The notes under the pieces: generated by a model
Databases searched by the model: none
Seen by the model: the letters and a program-made list of their open reading frames with translations, nothing else
Told to the model about the DNA's origin: nothing
Shown: positions 54,350 to 62,244 of the stretch, in pieces
Numbering within the stretch: position 1 is the first letter of the stretch
Layout: every line of letters starts with the position of its first letter
Assembly (NCBI RefSeq): GCF_012030425.1
Contig: NZ_JAAUVN010000001.1
Coordinates: 1,798,001 to 1,862,000, forward strand
DNA length: 64,000 bases
Direction: 5' to 3'
Origin: Sphingobacterium sp. B16(2022)
Lineage (GTDB): Bacteria > Bacteroidota > Bacteroidia > Sphingobacteriales > Sphingobacteriaceae
Made by a program: the position numbers and the translations under genes

Positions 54350-54497
54350 ATTACCAATTACTGATCGTATTCGATTTATCAATAATCTGTTTTAAGAGCG
54401 TATTAAGATGAGCATTCTCTGGTGAGCTTGCTGCAATTAAAAAGCTTCAATGCATCTGACAAGGATCTCAAATTCAAGGGCTAAGTACTGCATTAGA
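54350..54497. pseudogene. R2: chimeric remnant, DUF4468-like 3' end joined to a piece of locus gene 1
   Basis: 54350-54459 (minus) matches R1 at 36682-36790 and encodes HLNTLLKQIIDKSNTISNW before a stop. It is directly followed by 54453-54497 (plus), which is 80 % identical to 37078-37122 in locus gene 1 and would read QGSQIQGLSTALEK with the preceding Trp codon changed to TGA. In R1 these two pieces are 288 bp apart. The junction falls in shared GCAT sequence, so R2 is a deletion derivative of a duplicated left end of the locus. Confidence 0.75.
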
Positions 54498-54572
54498 AAA
54501 ATAAGCGACGACCCGATCAATGCGTTCAGACAGTCAAATTATAACCACTGATAACTAACTTATTACTTATTA

Positions 54573-55535
54573 TTAATTTTTTAGGATATATTCCTTACCT
54601 CTTTCCTTAAACCTATTATTTAGCTTTTCAATTCTACTTTTATTGAAGTCCATAAACCTATAGTCAAGTGATGTCAAAGTATCCATAGCTGTTAAAAAAT
54701 AAAATTGCTCTGCTTTTAGTTTCGTGTTAATTTCTTTCAGTAATAACTCTTCCAGCATGGGCAAGGTTTGCAGAATTTCGGGATTTTCCCAAACTTTCAT
54801 ACAATCAAATTCTAATTTTTTCAACTTTGTGAGTTTAGCTAAGCTTGGTAAGGTCTTTACTCTTGTAGCACCAAGTCTTAAAGACTGTAAGTTTTGAAAG
54901 TCTGCCAAAAAATCAACATTTTCTAACATTTTTATCGAAGTAATGCTCAGGTTGATCAGGGTCTCCTTATTAATTTGGTTAAAATCACTTGACGTTATAC
55001 AATTATCAATACTCAAATGCCTAATATTGTTCAAAGTTTTGAAAAAACTAAACGAATTAATTGTAGTAGATAAATGTAGATTAGTCAATTTACTACAACT
55101 TGACAAAGGCTCTAACGCCATAAATTTTCCTGTCAAACTAATATTGGTCAGGTGATTTAATTTTTCAATAAAGGAAAGATCAAGCTTTTTTTTAGGTTCA
55201 AGTCGTAAACTTGTCAGTTGCTCCATTTCTGCAACTTCTTGTAAAGAAGTATTATTAAAACCATTGAAATAAAGCTTTTTGACATTACCCATTTTTGTCA
55301 ATAATGACAATTCTTCATTTGTTATGATGCGATTGTCAGCAACACTCCAAACATGAAGAATTAAATCTGGTCTTACCTGAAAAACGATTTCATTTAGTTC
55401 TTTTAATACTGATAATTCTTCCGCTCCAAAAGCAAATGTTACAGAAGCATTAGGTCGCAATATTTGAATTGCATCATTCATTTTAACGTTTGTCCAAGGA
55501 ACTCCGTTCATGGAATGAATCCATTTTTCTGCCAT
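54573..55535 (-). CDS. Leucine-rich-repeat protein
   Basis: This 320-aa protein has no signal peptide. From about residue 85 it is made of roughly ten degenerate 20-24-residue leucine-rich repeats (for example LTKMGNVKKLYFNGF, LEPLSSCSKLTNLHLSTTI, DFQNLQSLRLGATRVKTLPS), ending in a basic tail. Such cytoplasmic LRR proteins bind other proteins. In accessory regions they can be immunity factors, but this is not shown here. It is followed on the same strand by the DUF4468-like gene's opposite end only 35 bp away. Confidence 0.85.
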   Translation of the reverse strand: MAEKWIHSMNGVPWTNVKMNDAIQILRPNASVTFAFGAEELSVLKELNEIVFQVRPDLILHVWSVADNRIITNEELSLLTKMGNVKKLYFNGFNNTSLQEVAEMEQLTSLRLEPKKKLDLSFIEKLNHLTNISLTGKFMALEPLSSCSKLTNLHLSTTINSFSFFKTLNNIRHLSIDNCITSSDFNQINKETLINLSITSIKMLENVDFLADFQNLQSLRLGATRVKTLPSLAKLTKLKKLEFDCMKVWENPEILQTLPMLEELLLKEINTKLKAEQFYFLTAMDTLTSLDYRFMDFNKSRIEKLNNRFKERGKEYILKN

Positions 55536-55570
55536 AACTTATCCTAACCAAAACCTATTTTAAACACTTA

Positions 55571-56167
55571 TTACCAATTGTTGATCCTATTCGATTTATC
55601 AATAATCTGTTTTACGATTGTATTAAGATGAGTGTTCAATCCATTGGTGGCATCTTCTAAAATCAATTTGCCATTTTGGTCATAAATCGCCACTCTATCC
55701 TTCTTGCCTTTAACAAGATTTAGCGTCGTCCAGCCACTATTGCCATAGCCACTTCCAGCTCTGAAAGTTCCTTCGTACCATCTTTTAAGTTCAAAAGTAG
55801 GACTGTTGACCCGAATCTTGCCATCTTTAAAAAGAAAGGACAAGGTATACGACAGGTCATAATTATAATTCGTTTTTCCAAAACCACCACTGCTATGTCT
55901 TACAGGTATCGCTTTTTCTTCATAGGCTGTCAGTGTAATACTTTCACCTTCCAGGACACTGAGGCCTTTTTGAGGATTGCTGTACAGCGAATTAATGGCA
56001 TTGAGTACGTTCTTGTACAAATCCGCCTGTTTTACGTTAGGCACATCTACTACCGCAAAATCGTTATTGTCGTTAGATACAAAACCGTTGGCTGTTAATT
56101 TGAAATATTGCGCAAAACTCAGCTGTGTAACCAGCAAAAGTATCACCATACCTAGCATTTTCTTCAT
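55571..56167 (-). CDS. Secreted DUF4468-like protein (intact parent of remnants R1-R3)
   Basis: This 198-aa protein has a signal peptide (MKKMLGMVILLLVTQLSFAQ); an in-frame ATG at 56191 would add 8 residues. The mature part begins YFKLTANGFVSNDNNDFAVV and has a beta-alpha-beta pattern like the DUF4468/TBP-like domain common in Bacteroidota periplasmic proteins. The C-terminus HLNTIVKQIIDKSNRINNW is the segment that recurs as remnants at 36682, 54350 and 56337. The function is unknown. Confidence 0.75.
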   Translation of the reverse strand: MKKMLGMVILLLVTQLSFAQYFKLTANGFVSNDNNDFAVVDVPNVKQADLYKNVLNAINSLYSNPQKGLSVLEGESITLTAYEEKAIPVRHSSGGFGKTNYNYDLSYTLSFLFKDGKIRVNSPTFELKRWYEGTFRAGSGYGNSGWTTLNLVKGKKDRVAIYDQNGKLILEDATNGLNTHLNTIVKQIIDKSNRINNW

Positions 56168-56191
56168 ATTCATCATTTTGAAAATTTTCAA

Positions 56192-56597
56192 TTCTACCTT
56201 TGTTGCTGGATTCGTGATTTAAATCATGAATAATCCAATTTGGATCAACAAAAATATAATTATTTGTCAAATGGCAAAAAATAAGTTTTTAGAGATGCGT
56301 GATTTTCAGAAGGCCACGTTTTTATTTTATGGTAAATTACCAATCATTGATCGTTCCAGATTTATCAACAATTTGTTTTATAAGCGAACTGAAATAAGGG
56401 CGAATGCACAACAGCCGTTTGGCAAAATAAAACACTAAAAACCGAAAGCATGACCGCTAACAAGGTATTGCCAAAAGAGGGGCTGAAGGAAATCTATTAA
56501 ACTTTTTAACTATATTTGAATAGGTATTTCTATTAAACGCGATGTTAAAAATCCCCGTGGCAACTTTATGATTCGCCAACAGCTAAATATAAACAAA
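56192..56597. other. Gap with remnant R3, an inverted-repeat element and the pfkB promoter
   Basis: R3 (56337-56400, minus) encodes LIKQIVDKSGTINDW plus a stop, a third diverged copy of the DUF4468-like 3' end. Next come TTTGGCAA (56418-56425) and TTGCCAAA (56468-56475), an inverted pair 42 nt apart. TATATTTG (56511-56518) is a consensus -7 for the kinase gene. Confidence 0.65.
56511..56518 (+). promoter_or_regulatory. -7 element of the PfkB-family gene
   Basis: TATATTTG matches TAnnTTTG, 79 bp before the preferred start at 56598. There is no clear -33. Confidence 0.4.
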
Positions 56598-57551
56598 ATG
56601 TCAAAATCAGTCCTAACCATAACATTAAACCCCTGCATTGATAAAAGCAGTACGGTTAAAGGGCTAGTACCCGAAAAGAAACTGCGTTGTGAAGCTCCAA
56701 AATATGAACCTGGTGGCGGAGGTATTAATGTATCACGCGCATTAAAAAGATTAGGCATAGCATCAACTACAATTCTTACATCGGGAGGCAGGACAGGGAA
56801 ACTTCTTGAAGAGCTTTTGCAAAAGGAAGAGCTTGATATTTTGCCGTTGCCGGTTGGAAATGAAACAAGAGAAAACTTTATTGTTGTAGATATTTTAAAT
56901 AATCAGCAATTCAGGTTCGGTTTTCCGGGGCAACCTATATCTGAGGAAGAACAAATCAATATTTTAAGAACTATTGAAAGTATAAGTACTTTTCCCGAAA
57001 TAACGATTATAAGCGGCAGCTTACCTGAACAAGTTAAGCCGGACTTTATAAAGGACATTATTCAGATATGTAAGCACAAAAACAGCAAAGTCATTGTAGA
57101 CACCTCTGGTAAAGCATTGGAAATAGCTGTGAACGAGGGTGTTTTTCTCGTGAAGCCGAATATTGGAGAATTAGCAGCTCTTTCAGGAAAAAGCGAATTG
57201 ACCGAAACTACAATGGATGAAGCCGCCAAAAATTTGATACAAAACGGTAAAGCGGAAATAATTGTTGTTTCTTTAGGTGCTAAAGGTGCTGTACTGTATT
57301 CTGAAAAAGGAAAGATACAACAAGCCGCACCGCTTGTAAAAGTCAGGAGTACTGTCGGAGCAGGAGATAGTATGGTCGCAGGTATGGTTTCTGTTTTGGT
57401 AAATGAGGGAAATGCGGAAGAAATATTGCGTATGGGCATTGCTTGTGGTACAGCGACCACAATGGCAGAAGGAACTGGGCTTTTTTTGAAGGAAGACGTA
57501 GATAATTTATACCAATATCTCCTCCAAAAGCATAAGGGCAATGGTAAATAA
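56598..57551 (+). CDS. PfkB-family hexose-phosphate kinase (1-/6-phosphofructokinase type)
   Basis: This 317-aa cytoplasmic kinase starts MSKSVLTITLNPCIDKSSTV, the hallmark of the PfkB/FruK/LacC subgroup. It has KYEPGGGGINVSRALKRLG (substrate and PfkB signature 1), VKPNIGELAALSGK and the ATP/catalytic motif STVGAGDSMVAG with the base Asp257. The substrate is most likely fructose-6-phosphate (6-phosphofructokinase 2) or tagatose-6-phosphate; no fru/PTS genes are nearby. The ATG at 56598 is preferred to 56568. It stands alone among accessory genes. Confidence 0.92.
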   Translation: MSKSVLTITLNPCIDKSSTVKGLVPEKKLRCEAPKYEPGGGGINVSRALKRLGIASTTILTSGGRTGKLLEELLQKEELDILPLPVGNETRENFIVVDILNNQQFRFGFPGQPISEEEQINILRTIESISTFPEITIISGSLPEQVKPDFIKDIIQICKHKNSKVIVDTSGKALEIAVNEGVFLVKPNIGELAALSGKSELTETTMDEAAKNLIQNGKAEIIVVSLGAKGAVLYSEKGKIQQAAPLVKVRSTVGAGDSMVAGMVSVLVNEGNAEEILRMGIACGTATTMAEGTGLFLKEDVDNLYQYLLQKHKGNGK

Positions 57552-57592
57552 TCAACCGGTTTAGATGTGAAAAATACGGTAAAATTACTCAA

Positions 57593-57643
57593 ATAAAAAA
57601 GTCTTGCAGCATTTATGTGAATACCATCTGTGAAAATTTTATC
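57593..57643 (-). pseudogene. Remnant of a TPR-like gene (parent at 63142-63966)
   Basis: These 51 bp are about 88 % identical to 63319-63369, internal to the TPR-like gene. The minus strand reads KIFTDGIHINAARLFYL, against KIFLDNIHINAARLFYL in the intact protein, and then diverges. Confidence 0.75.
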
Positions 57644-57647
57644 ATTA

Positions 57648-57681
57648 AAAAAAACGTTTACATGATTGTAAACGTTTTTTT
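57648..57681. terminator. Bidirectional terminator
   Basis: A-run plus ACGTTTACA pairs with TGTAAACGT plus T-run around a TGAT loop. It lies between the convergent kinase and lipoprotein genes. Confidence 0.85.
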
Positions 57682-57711
57682 AAAGTACCGTCCATATGTC
57701 TTTTTAAACTG

Positions 57712-58128
57712 CTATAACCCCAGTGAATCTTTGATCTGTTTGTTAGATTCTCTTAAAATTGAATCCACGTTTGTATAATTGTTTTCTTTGAAAAATTTGT
57801 TATTATTGATCAAATCTTTTTGGACTAATTCATAATATTCAACAGGAATTCCTTTAGCTACAAATTCTTTTTCATTTAAGTTGAACACCATTTTGTTGTC
57901 TTTTACAGCAAGATTTTCATAAAGCACAATTGAAAGCTTTTTTAGCAAAGCATTTTGTTCTGGAGTTCGTAGACTATCAGGTGTCTGCTGCGCATAATGG
58001 TAATCAGGTCTAAAATAGGGCTCTTCCTTCTTAGTTTTCGTTACTTTTTTATTTTCTACTGTTCTATTACTATTCTCGCAAGAGAATAATAATAAAATTA
58101 TAAATGGAATAAAAATAAGCTTTTTCAT
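57712..58128 (-). CDS. Small lipoprotein of unknown function
   Basis: This 138-aa protein has lipobox LFSC in MKKLIFIPFIILLLFSC (Cys17), which fixes the start at 58128 rather than the upstream in-frame ATG at 58233. The mature part is charged (TVENKKVTKTKKEEPYF, then helical to the end). No family is recognised. It is flanked upstream by a gene remnant on the same strand. Confidence 0.75.
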   Translation of the reverse strand: MKKLIFIPFIILLLFSCENSNRTVENKKVTKTKKEEPYFRPDYHYAQQTPDSLRTPEQNALLKKLSIVLYENLAVKDNKMVFNLNEKEFVAKGIPVEYYELVQKDLINNNKFFKENNYTNVDSILRESNKQIKDSLGL

Positions 58129-58147
58129 ACTAACAAGATAACCATTT

Positions 58148-58270
58148 TTATGTTGTTGCCTTCCAATTTGCTTTACCTCCATTAGAATCAGTAGTTTGAA
58201 AGGTAAGACTAACAGAGATATTGGAAGCATCAAGACCTACATCTATTGAAGTCCATGATACATGGCTTCC
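58148..58270 (-). pseudogene. 3'-end remnant of an unknown beta-rich protein
   Basis: The minus strand is open from a stop at about 58272 to TAA at 58148-58150. It reads HVSWTSIDVGLDASNISVSL and then TFQTTDSNGGKANWKATT, with alternating strands typical of a secreted C-terminus. No start codon or upstream part of the gene is present. Confidence 0.5.
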
Positions 58271-58627
58271 TTACATATTTATGAATTGACTTTCCGAATA
58301 ACAGGTTGGAATACTCCCGAACTTTCCATTTTGAGACTTTAAGATACTTAGCAACATTATCCATAACATCCGTGGAATCACTTTTAATGCACCACTATAC
58401 AACTGAGCATATTGTTACTTATGCAAAAAACGCATTAAATAATCGTAAAATAGCATTTTTTTGCATTAATACATTTGATACTTTTACACTTAGAAAGAGG
58501 ATAAGATATATTTAAAATTAGATAATAACTAAGCTTAAAATCACATCTATTGTATTTAGAATCATGATATACGAATTATCCCATAGATCATTGAAATACA
58601 AAAAAACTTCAATTCAACTTTAAAAAT
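58271..58627. other. Intergenic region, possibly with further gene debris
   Basis: This 357-bp gap has no intact gene. On the minus strand around 58230-58395 a frame reads VAKYLKVSKWKVREYSNLLF followed by GKSIHKYVR, vaguely like part of an AraC-type helix-turn-helix. It is too short and unsupported to call. Confidence 0.35.
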
Positions 58628-59104
58628 ATGATTGCAAACCATCCAGAAATAAAAATACGCAAGGCAGTTGCTGCCGACAGTGAAAAGCTGTGGCTTCTGA
58701 TGAAAGAATTGGCAGTCTTTGAAAGTTACATCGAATCTTTTGCTATTACACCAGATATCGTTTTAGAAAGTGGCTTTAAAAAAAGTCCTCCTGACTTTTA
58801 CGCTATCGTTGCTGTAGATGGGGATTCACTCGTAGGTATGCTGGTATATTACTTTCTTCCGTATACGGCACAGAACAGACCGTCGATCTATTTAAAAGAA
58901 CTATTTGTGGATACCAATTACAGAGGTCAAAAAATCGGAGAACAGTTAATGAACGCATTACGTATCGAAGCTGAGCATAACAACTGTGCACAAATAAAAT
59001 GGACCGTAGCACCTTGGAACGAATCTGGAAAAAAATTCTACGAACGGCTGGGTGCAAATGAGAATACAGAATGGTTAAACTATGAGTGGAACATTTCAAA
59101 ATAA
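58628..59104 (+). CDS. GNAT N-acetyltransferase (spermidine/diamine-acetyltransferase-like)
   Basis: This 158-aa protein has a GNAT fold. The N-terminal IRKAVAADSEKLWLLMKELA, SIYLKELFVDTNYRGQKIGE with the acetyl-CoA P-loop RGQKIG, and the C-terminal WTVAPWNESGKKFYERLGA follow the eukaryotic-like SSAT2/diamine acetyltransferase pattern. The substrate is unknown. It is followed by another GNAT gene (5 bp) and an EamA transporter. Confidence 0.9.
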   Translation: MIANHPEIKIRKAVAADSEKLWLLMKELAVFESYIESFAITPDIVLESGFKKSPPDFYAIVAVDGDSLVGMLVYYFLPYTAQNRPSIYLKELFVDTNYRGQKIGEQLMNALRIEAEHNNCAQIKWTVAPWNESGKKFYERLGANENTEWLNYEWNISK

Positions 59105-59109
59105 AAAAC

Positions 59110-59628
59110 ATGGAAAAAATCAATATAAAAAAGGTCACTTTAAGTGATATAAAAGATTTACAAAAAATTGGAAAACAAACGTTTTTCGAAACATTTTCCG
59201 AAAGCAATACGGAAGAAAATATGAAAAAATATCTTGAGGAAGGTTTTTCAATAGATAAGTTGACAGAAGAACTGACCAATCCGTATTCAGAGTTTTATTT
59301 TGCTTTAGATAATCAGGAAGTGATAGGATACTTAAAAATAAATGTTGGAGAATCTCAAACTGAAGAGCAGCATCACGAAAGCTTGGAAATAGAAAGGATT
59401 TACGTATTGCAGGATTATCACGGAAAAAAAATCGGTCAGATTCTTTACGAAAAAGCACTACAGATCGCATTGGAAAGAAAATCTGAATATGTATGGTTAG
59501 GTGTTTGGGAAGAGAACCCGAGAGCGATAAGCTTCTATAAGAAAAATGGTTTTATAGAGTTTGACAAACACATATTTGTTCTAGGTGACGATGAGCAAAC
59601 TGATATCATGATGAAAAAAATGCTGTAG
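59110..59628 (+). CDS. GNAT N-acetyltransferase, PaiA type
   Basis: This 172-aa protein starts at 59110 (MEKINIKKVTLSDIKDLQKI). IGKQTFFETFSESNTEENMK is typical of PaiA-like spermine/spermidine acetyltransferases. The acetyl-CoA motif is DYHGKKIGQILYEKA, and the C-terminus contains WLGVWEENPRAISFYKKNGF. Together with the neighbouring acetyltransferase and exporter, it suggests a small polyamine or amine detoxification group (inference). Confidence 0.9.
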   Translation: MEKINIKKVTLSDIKDLQKIGKQTFFETFSESNTEENMKKYLEEGFSIDKLTEELTNPYSEFYFALDNQEVIGYLKINVGESQTEEQHHESLEIERIYVLQDYHGKKIGQILYEKALQIALERKSEYVWLGVWEENPRAISFYKKNGFIEFDKHIFVLGDDEQTDIMMKKML

Positions 59629-59640
59629 TCATCTTTTAAT

Positions 59641-60522
59641 ATGAAAAGTAAAAATCTGTTTATACTGCTTCTGATTCTTGGAACAGCTTTTTGGGGCATT
59701 TCATTTCCGGTCACAAAGACTGCCATAGGAAGCGGGTCATCGTATACATTTTTATTTTACCGATTTTTTCTGGCCACAATAATTCTTTCGATACTTTTTT
59801 TTAAGCATTTTTCTAAAATAGATAAGAGCATATTAAAAAATGCTCTTCTCCTAGCTGTACCACTCACGTTCGGAATTAGTATGCAGACATTAGGAGTCAA
59901 GATGACCTCAGCCTCTCAATGTGCTTTTATTGCTGGCATCTGTGTTGTAATAATTCCCATTATAAAACTGGTTTTCTATAGAAATATAGTAAAATTAAAA
60001 ATTTGGTTGGCAGCTACAGTTGCGTTGATGGGTTTGATGATAATCTCCGTCAATAAAAACTTCAGCATTGGACTAGGTGACTTGTATACATTTATCGGCG
60101 CCATAGGATTTGCAGTCTATTTAATAAAAGTGGAAAAGTATAGTCTACTGAAGAATATTTTACCTACGATTGTTCCTATGTTTTTCTTTTGTACCATTAT
60201 TATGTTTGGTTTTACAGTTATGGATAACAATACAGTATGGATTCCGCAAAATGAAGGTTTTTGGTTAGGTATTTTGTACTGTTCAATATTTTCAACAGCC
60301 TATATGTATACCATATCCAATATATCCCAGCGATATATTTCCGCTGAAAAAGTAGCTATTATTTACTTGTTCGAACCTATTTTTGCAGCAGTGGCGGCCT
60401 ACTTTATTTTAGATGAGAGTTTATCCATAAAATTATTGCTCGGAGGAAGCCTCATTTTTATTGGAACTCTGATCTCGGAATTGAAGTTTAAAAAGAAAAG
60501 AACTTTAGAATTGTCAGAGTGA
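59641..60522 (+). CDS. EamA-family (DMT) transporter
   Basis: This 293-aa protein has about ten TM helices in two EamA repeats (LGTAFWGISFPVTKTAIGSG at the N-terminus; FEPIFAAVAAYFILDESLSI in the second repeat). It is a probable metabolite exporter of the RhaT/YdcZ-like drug/metabolite transporter superfamily. It starts 12 bp after the PaiA-like gene, so the three genes likely form one operon. A 204-bp gap with nothing recognisable follows. Confidence 0.92.
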   Translation: MKSKNLFILLLILGTAFWGISFPVTKTAIGSGSSYTFLFYRFFLATIILSILFFKHFSKIDKSILKNALLLAVPLTFGISMQTLGVKMTSASQCAFIAGICVVIIPIIKLVFYRNIVKLKIWLAATVALMGLMIISVNKNFSIGLGDLYTFIGAIGFAVYLIKVEKYSLLKNILPTIVPMFFFCTIIMFGFTVMDNNTVWIPQNEGFWLGILYCSIFSTAYMYTISNISQRYISAEKVAIIYLFEPIFAAVAAYFILDESLSIKLLLGGSLIFIGTLISELKFKKKRTLELSE

Positions 60523-60726
60523 GCATCCTATCTCTACATTACTTTTTATCCCATCAACAAAGGCTAAAAACTTTTCAAAGGTAGCAACCAACAAATTTCC
60601 AAAATCAAATATTCCCTGCATAGTGAATTTAATTTTGTTAATCTATTTTACAATCACTACATTTATAAAGAAAACCAAATATGATATAAGAAAAAATAGA
60701 GCTTTTAACTTTATAAGTTTAATAAA

Positions 60727-61344
60727 ATGAAGATACCCGCTATCAATATTCGATATATCCTTATACTTTTTCTAGGAGCCATCGTATTCCAATCCTGTAC
60801 AAAAACAACGCCCGAAGAACCAAAAGTAATACCTGAGCCAGAACCTGAGAAAGGTCCAGACCCGATCAAAGATCAGACATATGTTTACAGCACGGAGAGC
60901 CTATTGGAATTTAGCCTTTATCAAAATAATGAGTTGCTATCTTCATTTGCACAAACTGATCAAGATAAGAACTTCAAGAACCGTCCAAAATATTTCAGGC
61001 CTCAGGCTATGACCCTCAAAAAGGATTCACTGTTCATTACTAAAGCTGGTGGCTACAAAGAGTCGTATAAAATAAAATGGGAAAAAGAAGATTTGTTTAT
61101 TTATCAGGATCAAGACAAGGATTGGAAACACTTTGCCACCAAGAACGACAAAAATGAGATTTCATTAAATATTGCACTCTATAACAGCCAATTAAAAAGC
61201 GAGAATTCCAATGCCCTCCGCTCGGGTCAGCTTTACAATCCATCGTCGATCAATGACATATTGAGTGATAAAAGTAGAGCCGCTATGAAAACAATCTGGT
61301 TAAAGATCAAGATTATTTATGTACCCGAAAATGTAAAGTCATGA
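60727..61344 (+). CDS. Lipoprotein coupled to a cytolysin-like gene
   Basis: This 205-aa protein has lipobox FQSC (Cys24). A Pro/Glu-rich spacer follows (EEPKVIPEPEPEKGPDPIKD), then a ~140-residue domain of short strands (FSLYQNNELLSSFAQ, KDSLFITKAGGYKESYKIKW). No family is recognised. Its stop overlaps the start of the cytolysin-like gene by 4 bp (ATGA), so the two are made together. It may anchor, chaperone or protect against the partner (inference). Confidence 0.78.
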   Translation: MKIPAINIRYILILFLGAIVFQSCTKTTPEEPKVIPEPEPEKGPDPIKDQTYVYSTESLLEFSLYQNNELLSSFAQTDQDKNFKNRPKYFRPQAMTLKKDSLFITKAGGYKESYKIKWEKEDLFIYQDQDKDWKHFATKNDKNEISLNIALYNSQLKSENSNALRSGQLYNPSSINDILSDKSRAAMKTIWLKIKIIYVPENVKS

Positions 61345-62189
61345 AAGTAAAAATACTCATCATATTATTGCACCTATTTTGTTTAAACGTCATAGCACAA
61401 GAAGTCGACGATGACAGAGATAGGATTTTCACCAATAAAAATATTGAGAAACTATACCTGGGTGCAATTATGAAGATCAGTTCGCTCAATGAGGATAATT
61501 ATGAATTTATTGAAGCTCCAAACCTTCCGCCTGTAGACTATTTACAGACAACAGATGTCACGCTCATAGTTCCGAGCAAATCTGCGATGATCAATTTTAT
61601 AATGAAAGATTTTGATGAGGATGTATTACCAGTAATAGTAAGCGAATCGTCACCCAATACCCAAAAAGTAGCATCTTATGACAAGTTAGGGGCATTTTTT
61701 GGTCAAAAAATTAATGCAGAGATAATGCTTGCGGTCAACCCAAAAGCTAAAAATTCCAAATCCCTATATGCTACAAGATTCACCAATCTTATCTATAGTT
61801 TAGATTGTATGCCTGACCATGCCAAAGCAAAAGCACATGCAGCGATGAAAGGTCTGGATCCAAAGGACTACATGTATGTTGATGGAATCTCCTTTGGCAG
61901 GGCTGCATCAATTTTCATGGAGTCTGATGCGGACTATGAAACGATAAAAGCATTGATAGAAAAAAAATATTATAAAAGAGAACTAACCGAGCAGGACGAG
62001 GCAATCTTGGCAAATTCAACCATTCATTTTCAAATTTCGGATACAAAGCAAGTAGACCTTCAGGACGGAGACCCCTTTGAAATCATTCGTCATTATATGA
62101 CTACTCCTATTACAAAAGAGGATTTCCTAAGACCAATCTGGTTTACTGGAGTTGATTTAAAAGATGGCTATATGGTCTATACGCCGTAG
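61341..62189 (+). CDS. Cholesterol-dependent-cytolysin-like protein lacking domain 4
   Basis: This 282-aa protein has a Sec signal (MKVKILIILLHLFCLNVIAQ). Several blocks line up in order with the CDC (thiol-activated cytolysin) core: IEKLYLGAIMKISSLN (about 35-50), VTLIVPSKSAMINFIMKD, INAEIMLAVNP with LYATRFTNLIYSLDCMP, YVDGISFGRAASIFMESD (179-196) and FLRPIWFTGVDLKDG (262-276), the last corresponding to the CDC strand ending PISYTSVFLKDN. The protein stops right there, where CDC domain 4 with its undecapeptide would begin. It also appears shortened at the N-terminus. This suggests a CDC-like (CDCL) pore-forming protein or a regulator of one. The match was made from memory and needs a profile search. 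Confidence 0.6.
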   Translation: MKVKILIILLHLFCLNVIAQEVDDDRDRIFTNKNIEKLYLGAIMKISSLNEDNYEFIEAPNLPPVDYLQTTDVTLIVPSKSAMINFIMKDFDEDVLPVIVSESSPNTQKVASYDKLGAFFGQKINAEIMLAVNPKAKNSKSLYATRFTNLIYSLDCMPDHAKAKAHAAMKGLDPKDYMYVDGISFGRAASIFMESDADYETIKALIEKKYYKRELTEQDEAILANSTIHFQISDTKQVDLQDGDPFEIIRHYMTTPITKEDFLRPIWFTGVDLKDGYMVYTP

Positions 62190-62244
62190 AAATATTTGAA
62201 CAGGATCACATCTAAAAGATTATCCATGGCACAAAATATAAAAC

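Larger units (their letters stand above)
54224..54572. other. Gap holding a terminator and the chimeric remnant R2
   Basis: This 349-bp gap holds a hairpin terminator for the response regulator at 54242-54273 and then the repeat/pseudogene R2. No intact gene is present. Confidence 0.7.

Noticed and set aside
36682..54497. R1/R2 as ends of an insertion sequence or composite transposon
   Set aside because: There is no transposase, no terminal inverted repeats and no short target duplication. The repeats are gene 3' ends, so homologous recombination is the simpler explanation.
57062..57592. 176-codon open frame on the minus strand
   Set aside because: It is antisense to the PfkB-family gene. 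The opposite frame has clear catalytic motifs, and only the short remnant at its 5' end is protein-like.
58306..58515. 69-codon plus-strand open frame
   Set aside because: It has AT-rich composition, no recognisable pattern or upstream signals. The opposite strand in the same place looks more protein-like.
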